IMG/VR virus record: IMGVR_UViG_3300042507_002956
Location: 1 to 41,688 of that record
Direction: 5' to 3' (one strand)
DNA: 41,688 bases
Origin: a virus
In this document: in pieces, positions 7,801-17,306 of the stretch
Position numbering within the stretch: the stretch's first letter is position 1
Layout of the letters: the number at the start of each line of letters is the position of its first letter
Translations under genes and position numbers: made by a program
Notes under the pieces: model-generated
Told to the model about the DNA's origin: nothing
Databases searched by the model: none
Seen by the model: only the letters and a program-made list of their open reading frames with translations

Positions 7801-9741
7801 TTTAATTACATTTATGATGATACTTTTACTTCAATTTATCCTGATTCTGATGTTTCAAGTTCACTTGATTCAACAGGTAAAAATAAATTTACTATACTAG
7901 GAAGAACATATGTTAATTATTCTACAACTCAAAATTATGTACCAGCTAATACTATTACAGGTTTAGATTTTCCATTTATAAATATGGCAGCTTCAGATTT
8001 AACTGATTCTCAAAATAATGAATATATGGAATGGGGTAATGCTTGTGAATTAATTTCATATTTAAATAAAGGACCTGATGTTACTTATGATAATAATCCA
8101 TTACTTAGATTACCAATATATTTAACATCATATGAAAGATATTTAACAAGTCAATATGGTGGATGGTTAAGATCTGATAGATATGGTAATGAATATATAT
8201 TAACTAATCACTTTCAACCTTGGGATAAAAATACATCAGAAGCATTATATTCTAATGGATTAGTAACTAATGGTGTATTTGGTGGAGACACTTATGTTAA
8301 TTATTTTGATTGGCAAAGAAGTAATATAAATTATAAAAGTGGTAGTGGATGGAATATAAGTGGTACTTCTGGAAATGAACCATTTGGATTAGCTGTATTT
8401 TTTCCTTGTGAATCATCATTTAATACTGAATTAAATATAATTAATCAACATGCATCTAATAGATTAGATAATGTTGAAGGTAGTTATTCAATATTACCAA
8501 ATAATTATATTTATAATGATGCACTATCTCAAGAAAATACAACTAACATATTTATATCCAAAGCATTAAATCAAACTAATGTAGTTCGTGAACCACATAC
8601 TATATATGGTACTGAACCTAAGTTAGATAATGAAAGATTAGATAGTTGGAGATCATTTTTAATTAACAATGCACTTACTGTTAATGGTAACTATGGTGAG
8701 ATTAATAGACTAGTTCAGTTTAAAGATAAATTGTTTTACTATCAAAATGATGCTCTTGGTGTAGCATCAGTTGATGAAAGAGTACTTGCTCAAGAAAATG
8801 ATACTTCACAAACTCAATTAGGTACAGGTACTTTACTTCAAAGATTTGACTATGTATCTACTGAAACAGGAGCTAAACATTCTTTTGCTGTTAAAGCTAC
8901 AGGTTCTGCTATCTATCACTATGATGCTTTTATTAATAAGTTATTTAGATATTCAACATCTAAAAGTAAAGATGGTACTTCTACAGCAGGTGTATCACCA
9001 CTTACTGATATTAATGGTTTAAGTGGATTCTTTAGAACTGCATTTGTTAATACTGAATTAAAAACTAAAGATAAAATTTTATTACCACCTACTAAACAAG
9101 GTACACCACAAAGATGTGGTATTGTATCAGGATACAACTCAGAATACAATACAGTTTATTTTACATTTTTTGTTCCAAATGGACCATTTGAAACTTCTTA
9201 TACTATTGCATATAATGAATTATTAGAGTCTTTTGAATCCTTCTGTGACTTCTATCCATCATTATATCTCAATATGAGAAAAAGATTTTTGTCAATTAAT
9301 CCTTCAGAAACTTCTGAAGTATATACACATAATGTAGGATTAAGAAATACTTTTTACGAAGAAACATTTCCATCATATATTAAATTTAGAGTTAATGAAA
9401 ACTCAGACTTTGTAAAGACATTTGATAACTTTCATATTAATACTGAAGTTATTGATGTAGCAACAGATCAACAGTTAAATGAAACAATTACTAGTTATGG
9501 TATAACAAATGACTATCAGGTAGTTAATGAAAGAATTGCTAACTTTACTGAGAAGATTAGAACATGGAGGTTGCAAATACCAAGAGATGAAACTAATCCT
9601 AATTTAACTATAAAACCTAGAATGTCTGACAAATACATTGATGTACTATTTAAACATACCATTAATGGAGGAGATAAGATATTTAGATTACATGATGTGT
9701 TAACTGAATATTCAATGAGAAGTAAAATACTACCTAGATAA
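4846..9741 (+). CDS. large tail protein, muzzle/tail-stabilisation type
   Basis: This 1631-residue protein starts MAVSKNTWNKGLNSDLSKLK and continues with T-Y-L-D-A-KNIRV. That start is characteristic, as I recall it, of the long tail protein of crAss-like phages that forms the tail muzzle (a tail-stabilisation protein in older annotations). The body is beta-rich, dominated by Asn, Tyr, Ser and Thr, with few charged clusters and no enzymatic motif. This suggests a long beta-propeller or beta-barrel structural protein. Only the last 100 residues become helix- and charge-rich. It follows the ring proteins and precedes the cargo genes. The stop TAA is two bases from the next ATG. The start has an AT-rich leader without a Shine-Dalgarno sequence. 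Confidence rests on the N-terminal pattern, length and position. Confidence 0.65.
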   Translation: MAVSKNTWNKGLNSDLSKLKTQQDTYLDAKNIRVITDEGSSTLAIENIRGNKFNFKLPPIESTYLIKIIPNSSGIATITLQRSVYYPQSGLSVSETATFQIVNIENKSYEFIANELNASLEDPTLIFTGKQYIRFYYNSGSVILYDFKPESEVNLSSLIITETNIDVSQRTNKVNYHTILGWGVYNDNVVLISCDFGSISEDPVNSEGFLWDLTYDNATNEIISSQLDGDYLNPNTTLKYAGNLSLSRNYAISEHLKCRYESVEVTRVVWTDWYNNLRTCNINDPQIWGTPEELFSYIPLHLPQKPIIQQIIQGGTLPTGKYQYFYQLYSTQGAKSTYSPVSSLIGLYPGDLSKYVTPGNKPGINSQKSVKIELTNLDTNYDTIRIGYIVYQIADFPEAFFFDERFIPENGNITLVHNGNENDISVDSTEVANLNRPPEVFKTIDVVRNRLFAANAITKYFDPVFDARAYRFNSSRIAKLYNSNDTINNPSVLIDAANNTISIEGNSPQSLNYSLIPEKFDVINPFNDENPDISVNPLSAGSWEANSQYKYKSDGVTIGGEGLNISYEFITDIKLAKLAGLPDVTPYIRPAIDSVNDFTVPFTDTYTYYLSDNTSLDSMKNPYIESLFTGYARGEVYRFGIVFYDIYGYPSYVNWIGDIKFPFAYDSDGYFGLTENKVGAANSELVSPATTDIVDGLNLPANGGGDFSIVQNFSEFEIYALSPDLSQLIQLSGSNGNYVWNPDSNDTVTDFRINFNNAILSFTDAVSGISTNVVCENYGNNIKFVLSNVSSVFLGWKIRILRINTINGNEEKCDLVLKGQLLSNAIGELYTKQIGIKFTLNIQNDQFQAIKNQISGWSYVRVRRDVSNSTRLGTGYVHSLLYIFDNKFAGCYTLTPFYRDNNLTQLDNDWYFKNQAPNLRTVNRLQTFYAPNFLTRKANFFISGDYMRMIGRTNDFGFLNQYSQKIFLLPDWPVNTELYYLASADFNYIYDDTFTSIYPDSDVSSSLDSTGKNKFTILGRTYVNYSTTQNYVPANTITGLDFPFINMAASDLTDSQNNEYMEWGNACELISYLNKGPDVTYDNNPLLRLPIYLTSYERYLTSQYGGWLRSDRYGNEYILTNHFQPWDKNTSEALYSNGLVTNGVFGGDTYVNYFDWQRSNINYKSGSGWNISGTSGNEPFGLAVFFPCESSFNTELNIINQHASNRLDNVEGSYSILPNNYIYNDALSQENTTNIFISKALNQTNVVREPHTIYGTEPKLDNERLDSWRSFLINNALTVNGNYGEINRLVQFKDKLFYYQNDALGVASVDERVLAQENDTSQTQLGTGTLLQRFDYVSTETGAKHSFAVKATGSAIYHYDAFINKLFRYSTSKSKDGTSTAGVSPLTDINGLSGFFRTAFVNTELKTKDKILLPPTKQGTPQRCGIVSGYNSEYNTVYFTFFVPNGPFETSYTIAYNELLESFESFCDFYPSLYLNMRKRFLSINPSETSEVYTHNVGLRNTFYEETFPSYIKFRVNENSDFVKTFDNFHINTEVIDVATDQQLNETITSYGITNDYQVVNERIANFTEKIRTWRLQIPRDETNPNLTIKPRMSDKYIDVLFKHTINGGDKIFRLHDVLTEYSMRSKILPR

Positions 9742-9743
9742 TT

Positions 9744-12700
9744 ATGGCTGAAAAAAATTCACTCTGGAAAAACATTAGAAAAAAGGCTGAACAAAACAGA
9801 AGGACTGGTGCTAAACCTAAGAAGCCTACTGCAGAAATGCTTAGGCAAGAAAAAAAAATTAAAGCTAAGCAATACTTTAAAGGTGGTCCAACAGATCCTA
9901 CTGATGGTGATTTTAAAAAATCTTCTCAAGCTACAACTGATTTTTTTACACAATGGTATAAAGGCAGAGCAATGAATCCTAAATTTACAGATGTTGCTAA
10001 TAAAAGATTAGAATTATTAAATTCAAATATTTATCCTAAAACAGAAATATTACCTTATGATAAAATGTCTAAAGAAGGATTTTATGATCCTACTAATAAT
10101 ATTATTAAATACAGCGATAAAGATTTAAATGATAGATATTATAATGATAATATAAATTCATTAATAACTCATGAAACTGATCATTACTTAAGTAACAAGG
10201 CTCCTCAAGAGTTTATAAATGCAAATAGTATTATAGATAATAATGTAAAGCAAAATAAAAAATGGTTAGCTGGTGAAAATGATTTACATCAAGATGAAGA
10301 AATTAGAGCTAGGTTAAGTGTGTGGAGACAATTAAATAATATTGATCCTACTAAAGATTATTCATTAAAAGAATTAAGAAGTATAATTAACAAAAATCTT
10401 GATGATGAAAATTTAGACAATGATATTAAAGACTTATATGAATCAATAAAATTTGATGCAGAAAAGTTAAAATATTTTAATGATAGTTTTGTAAGTAATC
10501 CTCAAAGTACATCTTACAACCAATATGCAGCACAAGGTGGATACATGTATCCTGATGGTGGTGATATTCCACCAATTAGTATTAGAGATTATTTAAAAGT
10601 TTATAGAACAGCTTTAAAAAATAATGAAATATTAAGTAATAGAAAAGATTATAGTAAAGTAACAGATAGAGAAGAATATAATAAAAGAAAAGCTAACATT
10701 AAAAATTATTTAGATTATCTAGAAAATTCTAGATATGAAGCTATTAATACATATCAATTACCTGCTCACATTAATACACAAAAAGAATATAAAGATTTAA
10801 TAAATATTGATTATCCAACATATTTAAAAAATTATTCATTATCTGATTCTATAAAAAATAATTTTTCTGAAAATTTATCTAAAGAAGATTTTGAAAAACA
10901 GCTTAATGATATAAAAACTCACTATAACCAAAGCTATTGGGCAAAACCAGAAGATTATTATAAAGAAGATTCTCCTAATACATTTTACCAACGAGAATTA
11001 AACTGGATGAACATGAATCCAGAATTACCAATATCTTTTTATGATAAAAGAATAGTACCTCATGATTATGTTGAATATAAAAGTAATGTTGGAACAGATG
11101 TTTATGGTACATATTTATATGACCCTATACAAGTAAAAAAGGAAGCAATGTCAGCTTATCCTCAAGCTAAAGAAGGTGAATATAAAATATATCAAATTAG
11201 TGGTGGTGCAGGAACTACAGGCAATTCTTACGATTATCAAGTATGGTTACCTGGTCAAGGATGGAAATCTTACAATAAAAATGATTTTGATAAATTATAT
11301 AATGAAAATTTTTTAATTCAAAATGAAAACTCATTACCTTATGAGGGTAATGAACTTAATACAAATTATAAAGATCAAAAAGCTAAAGGTGGATATTTAT
11401 ATCCTGATGGTGGTAAAACTAAATCATTAGTACAACCTCCAGTATTATTAGATGATAATATTATATATCTAACAGATTATCCTCTTTTACCAGGATTAAA
11501 TAAAGATATTATAGATGCTAGATATAATCAATATGATAAATTGAGAAGAGAGTTTATACATGATGAAGGAATGACTCCTGAAGAGTATTATCAAATGTAT
11601 CCTACAAAACAAGAATTTGAACGTAAAACATTTGATCCTTCAAATAGAGGTGTACAATTAGCTAATGGTGGTCTAACAGGTGATGATGAAGATGGTCGCA
11701 AAACTAAAGTATATACTGACATTAATAAATTTAGAGAGGCTGAAAAAGCTTACAATGATAGTTTAATGTTATCTACAAGATTTCCAATGCCTCCTAAAGG
11801 ATATGATATAACTCCATATGTATTTAATAAAAATGCAACAGAAGTTATAGGAAGAGATAGAAGTGGTAGAGAAATAGTAAGAAATGTAGAAAATAAAAGA
11901 AAAATACAACCAATAGGTAATACTTCACATAATGCTAGAAGACTAACTTCTTCTAATACATATAATGTTAGTACAGGAAAAAGTGGTGAAATAATATCAA
12001 CAAAAAGACCTATATATAAATCTCCAGAAGTAAAACCTATATACATACCACCATTAGAATATTTAAAACCTATAACATTTAAAGCTTTTGAAACAAATGA
12101 AGAACCTATAAAATTAAAACCTATTGAAATGCCATTTTTTCCATCAAAAGTGTTCCTTAGAGAAATGGGTGATCTTGATAGAAATAGACCAAGAGGAGAG
12201 AAAAAACTTCCAGAATTATATATGGATGATGGAAAAGGATGGAGACCTATTGATTTTAATGAATATAAAATGTATAAGGAACAATATCCTGGTGCTGATA
12301 AACCTGGAGGATGGATAAAAAATAATAAAGCTAATGGAGGTTATATGTATGCTAATGGAGGTGGACCAGGTGATGATGAAACTCCTAAAATTAGTTTAGA
12401 AGATTATTTAAGATTATATGAGGAAGCTTTAAAAACAGAAATGTTAATGAAGTCAAATCCAGATTATGTAAAAGCTCGTTCATATACTAATACTAAAGAC
12501 TTTTTAGATGAATTAAAAGACTCAAAAATAAGATATAATAATATGATCAATGATCCAGAATATATATCAAAAAAGTGGTCATATGTAGATAAGTTAAAAA
12601 AGGGAAAACCTGAAGGAATGTCAGATGAAGATTGGGAATCAGAAAAATCCTTCTTAGAAAAATTAGTTCAATCAAAATATAATGATGAAACTAATAAATC

Positions 12701-15700
12701 TTATTATAATGAATTAGATTCTTATAGATTTTATCAAAGAGATTTATTAAATAATACCATAAATCCTGATTTACCTCCAATATATTATGATAGAAGAGTT
12801 ACACCACATAATATAAATTGGTATAATTCTACTAAAACATATGAACATGATAGTTATCCTGGAGAAGTTGTTAATGATGCTTATAATTATTATACTTATG
12901 ATCCAATAAAATTAGAAGAAGAAATTGGTATTAAATATCCTACAAGCAAAAATCCAATTGATGAGATTAAGAAAAAATATAATTTAATCACTGATAATAA
13001 TAATGTTACAAATACAAATACAACAACAACTAATACTCCTCCACCTGCTGTAAGTAAACCAACAGGTATTTATTCAAATTCTTCTAGTGGTAATTATTAT
13101 TATATACATACTGATGATAATAACAAAACAATGAGAATAGATTCTTCAGAATTACCTTCTTATTTTGATAAATATGATTTACAATATAGATCATCAGATA
13201 CAGGATCAAGTAATAATGTACCAACAAATAGTTTATTAATGTGGGATCCAAATTTACCTGTTGGAGAATATATTGATCCAAATAAACCAGATTATTATCA
13301 TTATTATAATACACCAAATGCTCAATTTCATCCTAAAATAAATACAGAAGGATTTAAGTTTATTAAAGCAACTGGTGGTTATATGTATGATGGTGGTGGT
13401 AATTTTACAAGTGATGGTGATAAAGATGGTAAAAAAGGTTTGTTTAACAAAAATGTTGCAAAAATTGGAGATGATAAAAATACATTAATAGCATCTTCTT
13501 TAAGTGAAGTAGATGTTAGTGAAGAAAAACCTGATTGGTTAAAAGATAAAGAAAGTAAACAACCAGATTATATTGATTGGTATGAATCATTTAATCCTAA
13601 AAAATGGGGATTAAATGATTATAGTAATTATAGTTCTTTTAGTTCTGCTTTTAGAAATGCTAGAGAAGCTGGTGAAAATGAATTTGTTTATAATACAAAT
13701 AGATATAATACAAAATTAAAATCAGATAATGAACAAAACATAATACCTACTGAAGATTCTTATGAAAGACAACCTGAAATAATTAATCTTGTTGATAAAA
13801 GAAAATATAATCCTGTAACTAAAGGACCTATTAATCCTAATAGAGATTTAGTTAGTGGTCAATTTGAAGATCCTATTATTAATGAAATTATTATTAGTTC
13901 ATATAAACGTGATGTAGATCCTTATACAGCATTAGCCATTGGTTTACAAGAAAGTAGATGGGGTCAAACAGATTCTAATATAGGACATGTTTCATCTGAT
14001 AGTGAAGATTATGCACCTGGTGTTGATGAAATGGTTTCATTTATAAAAGAAAAAGAAAAATATGCTAAAAAACTAGGTTATAAAGATAAAAAACATTTTA
14101 TTCAAGCTTATAATGGTTTAGGTAATGTATATCCTGAAACAGAACAGGATTATCATGGTTTTAAAATGAAATCCATTTATGGCGTACCTGTTCCTAAAGA
14201 AGGAATAAATTTAGCTGAAAATCCTTTATATGGTGAAAAAATTATTAATCTTGAAGATTCTGTTTTAAAACAAAATCCTGAAATTGTTAAAAGAGTAGAA
14301 TATTATAAACCAAAAGCAACTGGCGGTTATACTAATCCATACATGTATTATGCAGGTGGACCAATGTACTATGGTGATGGTGGTAAAGTATGGAAGCATA
14401 TAGGTGCAGGAGCTTATGCATTAGGTGAAGGTTTATTAGATACTCTTACTATGGGTGCTACTGACCAATTAACAGATAAAGGTTATTATGCTTTACAAAA
14501 ATTAGGTAATAAAAATTTAGATTTAAGTGATCCTAAAGTACAGAAGTATATTAAAACTCAAGATCAAATTAAAGGTTATGGTAATGCAGCAGCAGCAATA
14601 ACAACAGGTATTTTTACAGGTAATGTAAAAGGTGCTACTACTCAAACTGCTAAAGGACTTAATACTGCTTTTCAAGCATCAGATTGGGCTACTGATGATT
14701 TTAAAAAATGGTCTAATATAGCTAACACTGCTATAGGTATGGGTGTAGGATTATCTGGAAAATCATTAAGCAGTGGAAACATTGATTCAGAATTAGGAAA
14801 AGCAGCATCTGAATTTGGTGCTAAAGCAAGTAAATATGCACCATATGCCAATCAAGCTATGGGAATGTTTGGTGGTAGTAATAACAATCAAACTCTTTTA
14901 CAACAAGTACAAGAAAGAGAAGAGTATTTAAACTCTCCTGAATACTTAGCTATGAAGGAACAACAAAACCAAGCTTATGTAAATCAAGGACTATCATTTG
15001 CTAGTCAAGGTGGTAATATAAATAATAATTTAGTAAATTTGCAAACAGACTCTATGAAAAATAGATACAACGATTACAGAAAAAAATATAAAACAGGTGG
15101 TAAACTTGAAGGTTATGGTATTAAGAAAGTATCTTCTCGTGTAGGTTTACATAAAAACCATCCTAATAATGGTATGCAATTAGGACCTGATGCTTTAGTT
15201 GAAGGTGAAGAACTTATTAGATATGCTGAAGGAGGAATGATGGGATTACAAGGTCCAGAATATATTTATCCTGCTCATGCAAATGGTGAAAAAAATATTA
15301 AAATGCCACAACTAGATAGTAATTATAAAATAATTACTGATAAATATGGTATGCCTAGATTTACTAATAAATCACCTGCTCAATGGTTAGAAGAAAAATT
15401 AAATAGAGGTAGTGAATTTAGAACTGAAGTTGATAACATAGGTAAACAATCTGGTGATCAAGCAATGCTTCATGCTGAAGGTGGTAGAGAAATATCAGTA
15501 TCAGTTAATCAATTAAAAGAACAACTTGCTCAAGAGGATGCTATGAGAATAGCTCAAGAAGATGCAGTAGCTGCTTATGGTGGATACATGCCTAAAAATA
15601 AAAATCTTAATATGCCTAATTCTTATGCTAAAGGTGGTGGTATTCATATTAAAGAATCTAAAAAAGGTACATTTACTGCTGCAGCTAAAAAGCATGGAAT

Positions 15701-17303
15701 GGGTGTTCAAGAATTTGCAAGAAAAGTATTAGCTAATAAAGGTAAATATTCATCAGCAATGGTTAAGAAAGCTAACTTTGCTAGAAATGCTGCTAAGTGG
15801 AAACATGCTGAAGGTGGACCATTAGAAGAAGAATATGAAATAAAACCAACAAATAATTTAGAACGCTATAAACAACTTTTAGAGGCATATGATAAATATC
15901 GTAATTATGATTTTAAAGGAGAAGATGTTAGTGGAAATTTAGGAGATCAACTTATGCGTATAATTCGTAATGAATATCCTGAATTATATAATTATAATGC
16001 TCAAAATAATGAAGATTTAGCAAGATATATTTATAACAATGAACCTGCACTTTTTCCTAGTTTAGTAAGTAACGAATTTAGTAATACGTTTCCTACAAGA
16101 GAAGAATTCTTTAAACAAAGAGATTTAACTGCAGAATTAGATGATCAAGAAGCCTTTCAAAAAGGCATGTATTATAGAAAAGGTCGATTAGATTATAATA
16201 CTTTAGAATCAAAAAATAAAGGAACTTATGAAGATCGTGGAACTTATTATCAAAGTCCTGTAACAGGAGATATAATATATAAATCAAATTATGTAAAACC
16301 TTATGAATTTGGTCAAGGTGGTCCAATGGTATCTAATGTTCCACAACCTTTTAGTGGACCTTCTGCACAGAACAGAGGTGGTATGATGATACAGTATGCA
16401 ATGGGTGGCATGATGCAACAATCTGGTCAAGAAGACCAAATGATGCAAATGATGCAACAAGTTCAAGAAATGTTAATGCAAGGTGCTAATCCTCAAGAGC
16501 TTTTAAAACAACTTATGAAATCAGGATTACCACAAGATCAAGCACAACAACTTGTTCAAGCTGCAATGCAAGACTTACAATCACAACAAACACAAATGGC
16601 TATGGGTGGTAAAATGTATGGTGTAGGTACACCTCCTGAAGGTATTCAAAAAGGTGAAGCTTGGTATGATGAACCTGGTTATTCTAAATTTGCTAGATAT
16701 AGTCAAGCTTTACCTGGAGTTGCTGCTACTGTTACTGGAATGCAAAATAAAAGTAGAAAACTTACTCCTACATTTGCAAAAGATATAACAGTTAATTATG
16801 AACCAGAAAGAATAGCTGATAGAGAAGAGTCTAGAAGAAAATTTGATGTTTATAAAAACATGTTAAAAAATGTTGCAAATAGTTCAGGAATGTTTGGAGA
16901 TAATGCTAGACTAGGATTTTTAAATTATAATAAAGATTTAGCAAATAGAATATCTCAAAGTATTATGAGAGAAAAAAATACAAAGGCTCAATTAGAACAA
17001 CAAACTAATTTAGCTAATACACAAATTGCTAATACATTTAAAGAAAAGAATGAAGAAATATTCCAGAATGCACAAACTCAAGCATTACTTGGTGCTCAAG
17101 ATACAACTTCTAAATTAGCAGGTGTAGCAACTGATGAAAGAAAACAGTATTTACAAGAATGGATTGCTAAGAATAGATTAAAAACAAGAAACATAGTAAC
17201 AGGACCTACAGGGCAAGATTATTTTTATAATCCTGCTACTAAGAAATATACTGATATGAATACTGGAGAAACATATGATATATTACCAACATTAAAAGAA
17301 TAA
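9744..17303 (+). CDS. giant modular internal virion protein: zincin, lytic transglycosylase and glycine-motif array
   Basis: This 2519-residue protein appears to be built from modules. After a basic start (SLWKNIRKKAEQNRR), residues 60-200 contain a zincin-type metalloprotease site, H143-E-T-D-H147, with a likely third ligand in DEEIRARL (E185/E186). Residues 270-1210 hold two related blocks separated by an unrelated one. Residues about 1390-1500 look like a lytic transglycosylase: ALAIGLQESRWG with E1403 as probable catalytic acid, followed by Y-N-G-L-G. Hydrophobic Gly/Ala-rich segments at about 1555-1670 could contact membrane. Residues about 1964-2024 carry a conserved phage-virion module (IHIKESKKGTFTAAAKKHG ... 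KKANFARNAAKWK). A Met/Gln-rich stretch lies at about 2220-2290. Short GG-containing motifs punctuate the chain. It is probably a capsid cargo protein ejected with the DNA; the zincin and transglycosylase calls are by motif only. Confidence 0.65.
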   Translation: MAEKNSLWKNIRKKAEQNRRTGAKPKKPTAEMLRQEKKIKAKQYFKGGPTDPTDGDFKKSSQATTDFFTQWYKGRAMNPKFTDVANKRLELLNSNIYPKTEILPYDKMSKEGFYDPTNNIIKYSDKDLNDRYYNDNINSLITHETDHYLSNKAPQEFINANSIIDNNVKQNKKWLAGENDLHQDEEIRARLSVWRQLNNIDPTKDYSLKELRSIINKNLDDENLDNDIKDLYESIKFDAEKLKYFNDSFVSNPQSTSYNQYAAQGGYMYPDGGDIPPISIRDYLKVYRTALKNNEILSNRKDYSKVTDREEYNKRKANIKNYLDYLENSRYEAINTYQLPAHINTQKEYKDLINIDYPTYLKNYSLSDSIKNNFSENLSKEDFEKQLNDIKTHYNQSYWAKPEDYYKEDSPNTFYQRELNWMNMNPELPISFYDKRIVPHDYVEYKSNVGTDVYGTYLYDPIQVKKEAMSAYPQAKEGEYKIYQISGGAGTTGNSYDYQVWLPGQGWKSYNKNDFDKLYNENFLIQNENSLPYEGNELNTNYKDQKAKGGYLYPDGGKTKSLVQPPVLLDDNIIYLTDYPLLPGLNKDIIDARYNQYDKLRREFIHDEGMTPEEYYQMYPTKQEFERKTFDPSNRGVQLANGGLTGDDEDGRKTKVYTDINKFREAEKAYNDSLMLSTRFPMPPKGYDITPYVFNKNATEVIGRDRSGREIVRNVENKRKIQPIGNTSHNARRLTSSNTYNVSTGKSGEIISTKRPIYKSPEVKPIYIPPLEYLKPITFKAFETNEEPIKLKPIEMPFFPSKVFLREMGDLDRNRPRGEKKLPELYMDDGKGWRPIDFNEYKMYKEQYPGADKPGGWIKNNKANGGYMYANGGGPGDDETPKISLEDYLRLYEEALKTEMLMKSNPDYVKARSYTNTKDFLDELKDSKIRYNNMINDPEYISKKWSYVDKLKKGKPEGMSDEDWESEKSFLEKLVQSKYNDETNKSYYNELDSYRFYQRDLLNNTINPDLPPIYYDRRVTPHNINWYNSTKTYEHDSYPGEVVNDAYNYYTYDPIKLEEEIGIKYPTSKNPIDEIKKKYNLITDNNNVTNTNTTTTNTPPPAVSKPTGIYSNSSSGNYYYIHTDDNNKTMRIDSSELPSYFDKYDLQYRSSDTGSSNNVPTNSLLMWDPNLPVGEYIDPNKPDYYHYYNTPNAQFHPKINTEGFKFIKATGGYMYDGGGNFTSDGDKDGKKGLFNKNVAKIGDDKNTLIASSLSEVDVSEEKPDWLKDKESKQPDYIDWYESFNPKKWGLNDYSNYSSFSSAFRNAREAGENEFVYNTNRYNTKLKSDNEQNIIPTEDSYERQPEIINLVDKRKYNPVTKGPINPNRDLVSGQFEDPIINEIIISSYKRDVDPYTALAIGLQESRWGQTDSNIGHVSSDSEDYAPGVDEMVSFIKEKEKYAKKLGYKDKKHFIQAYNGLGNVYPETEQDYHGFKMKSIYGVPVPKEGINLAENPLYGEKIINLEDSVLKQNPEIVKRVEYYKPKATGGYTNPYMYYAGGPMYYGDGGKVWKHIGAGAYALGEGLLDTLTMGATDQLTDKGYYALQKLGNKNLDLSDPKVQKYIKTQDQIKGYGNAAAAITTGIFTGNVKGATTQTAKGLNTAFQASDWATDDFKKWSNIANTAIGMGVGLSGKSLSSGNIDSELGKAASEFGAKASKYAPYANQAMGMFGGSNNNQTLLQQVQEREEYLNSPEYLAMKEQQNQAYVNQGLSFASQGGNINNNLVNLQTDSMKNRYNDYRKKYKTGGKLEGYGIKKVSSRVGLHKNHPNNGMQLGPDALVEGEELIRYAEGGMMGLQGPEYIYPAHANGEKNIKMPQLDSNYKIITDKYGMPRFTNKSPAQWLEEKLNRGSEFRTEVDNIGKQSGDQAMLHAEGGREISVSVNQLKEQLAQEDAMRIAQEDAVAAYGGYMPKNKNLNMPNSYAKGGGIHIKESKKGTFTAAAKKHGMGVQEFARKVLANKGKYSSAMVKKANFARNAAKWKHAEGGPLEEEYEIKPTNNLERYKQLLEAYDKYRNYDFKGEDVSGNLGDQLMRIIRNEYPELYNYNAQNNEDLARYIYNNEPALFPSLVSNEFSNTFPTREEFFKQRDLTAELDDQEAFQKGMYYRKGRLDYNTLESKNKGTYEDRGTYYQSPVTGDIIYKSNYVKPYEFGQGGPMVSNVPQPFSGPSAQNRGGMMIQYAMGGMMQQSGQEDQMMQMMQQVQEMLMQGANPQELLKQLMKSGLPQDQAQQLVQAAMQDLQSQQTQMAMGGKMYGVGTPPEGIQKGEAWYDEPGYSKFARYSQALPGVAATVTGMQNKSRKLTPTFAKDITVNYEPERIADREESRRKFDVYKNMLKNVANSSGMFGDNARLGFLNYNKDLANRISQSIMREKNTKAQLEQQTNLANTQIANTFKEKNEEIFQNAQTQALLGAQDTTSKLAGVATDERKQYLQEWIAKNRLKTRNIVTGPTGQDYFYNPATKKYTDMNTGETYDILPTLKE
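10564..11387 (+). repeat. internal duplicated protein module, copy 1
   Basis: This covers residues about 274-548 of the 2519-residue protein. The block starts ISIRDYLKVYRTALKNN and contains FYQRELNWMNMNPELP, a Y-D-K-R-I-V-P-H segment and YLYDPIQVKKEAM. The same order of motifs occurs again about 600 residues later, bounded on both sides by the GGYMY-type motif. Confidence 0.7.
12360..13373 (+). repeat. internal duplicated protein module, copy 2
   Basis: This covers residues about 873-1210 of the same protein. It begins ISLEDYLRLYEEALKTE and has FYQRDLLNNTINPDLP, YYDRRVTPHN and YTYDPIKLEEEIG in the same order as copy 1. The alignment is obvious at protein level but the DNA has diverged, so the duplication is old. 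Copy 2 is longer because of an Asn/Thr-rich insertion (about residues 1085-1115). Confidence 0.7.
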
Positions 17304-17306
17304 AAT

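Larger units (their letters stand above)
10536..16610 (+). repeat. degenerate glycine-tyrosine motif array within the 2519-residue protein
   Basis: A short motif of the form (K/Q)A-x-GG-Y-(M/L)-Y-x-x-GG or a reduced A-E/M-GG-M form recurs at least fifteen times. The GG pairs start at about residues 265, 549, 642, 865, 1211, 1527, 1785, 1830, 1913, 1946, 1964, 2024, 2192, 2212, 2221 and 2288. The early copies are full length and 280-350 residues apart, separating the folded modules. The later copies are short and closer together. I recall similar GGYMY-like motifs in internal proteins of other Bacteroidota phages. They could be flexible hinges that let a large protein thread through the tail, or protease cleavage sites. 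Confidence 0.75.

Noticed and set aside
8919-9149. Reverse-strand open frames inside the giant forward genes (also near 9759, 11750, 13084, 15513, 16111, 18128, 18685, 21640, 25626 and 30633).
   Set aside because: They are antisense to long conserved coding regions and have low-complexity translations. Such frames are expected by chance in AT-rich DNA.
10536-16610. DNA-level repeat array or CRISPR-like structure suggested by recurring GGTGGATACATG-type words.
   Set aside because: The similarity is in the protein motif with synonymous and spacing changes; there are no identical repeats with regular spacers.
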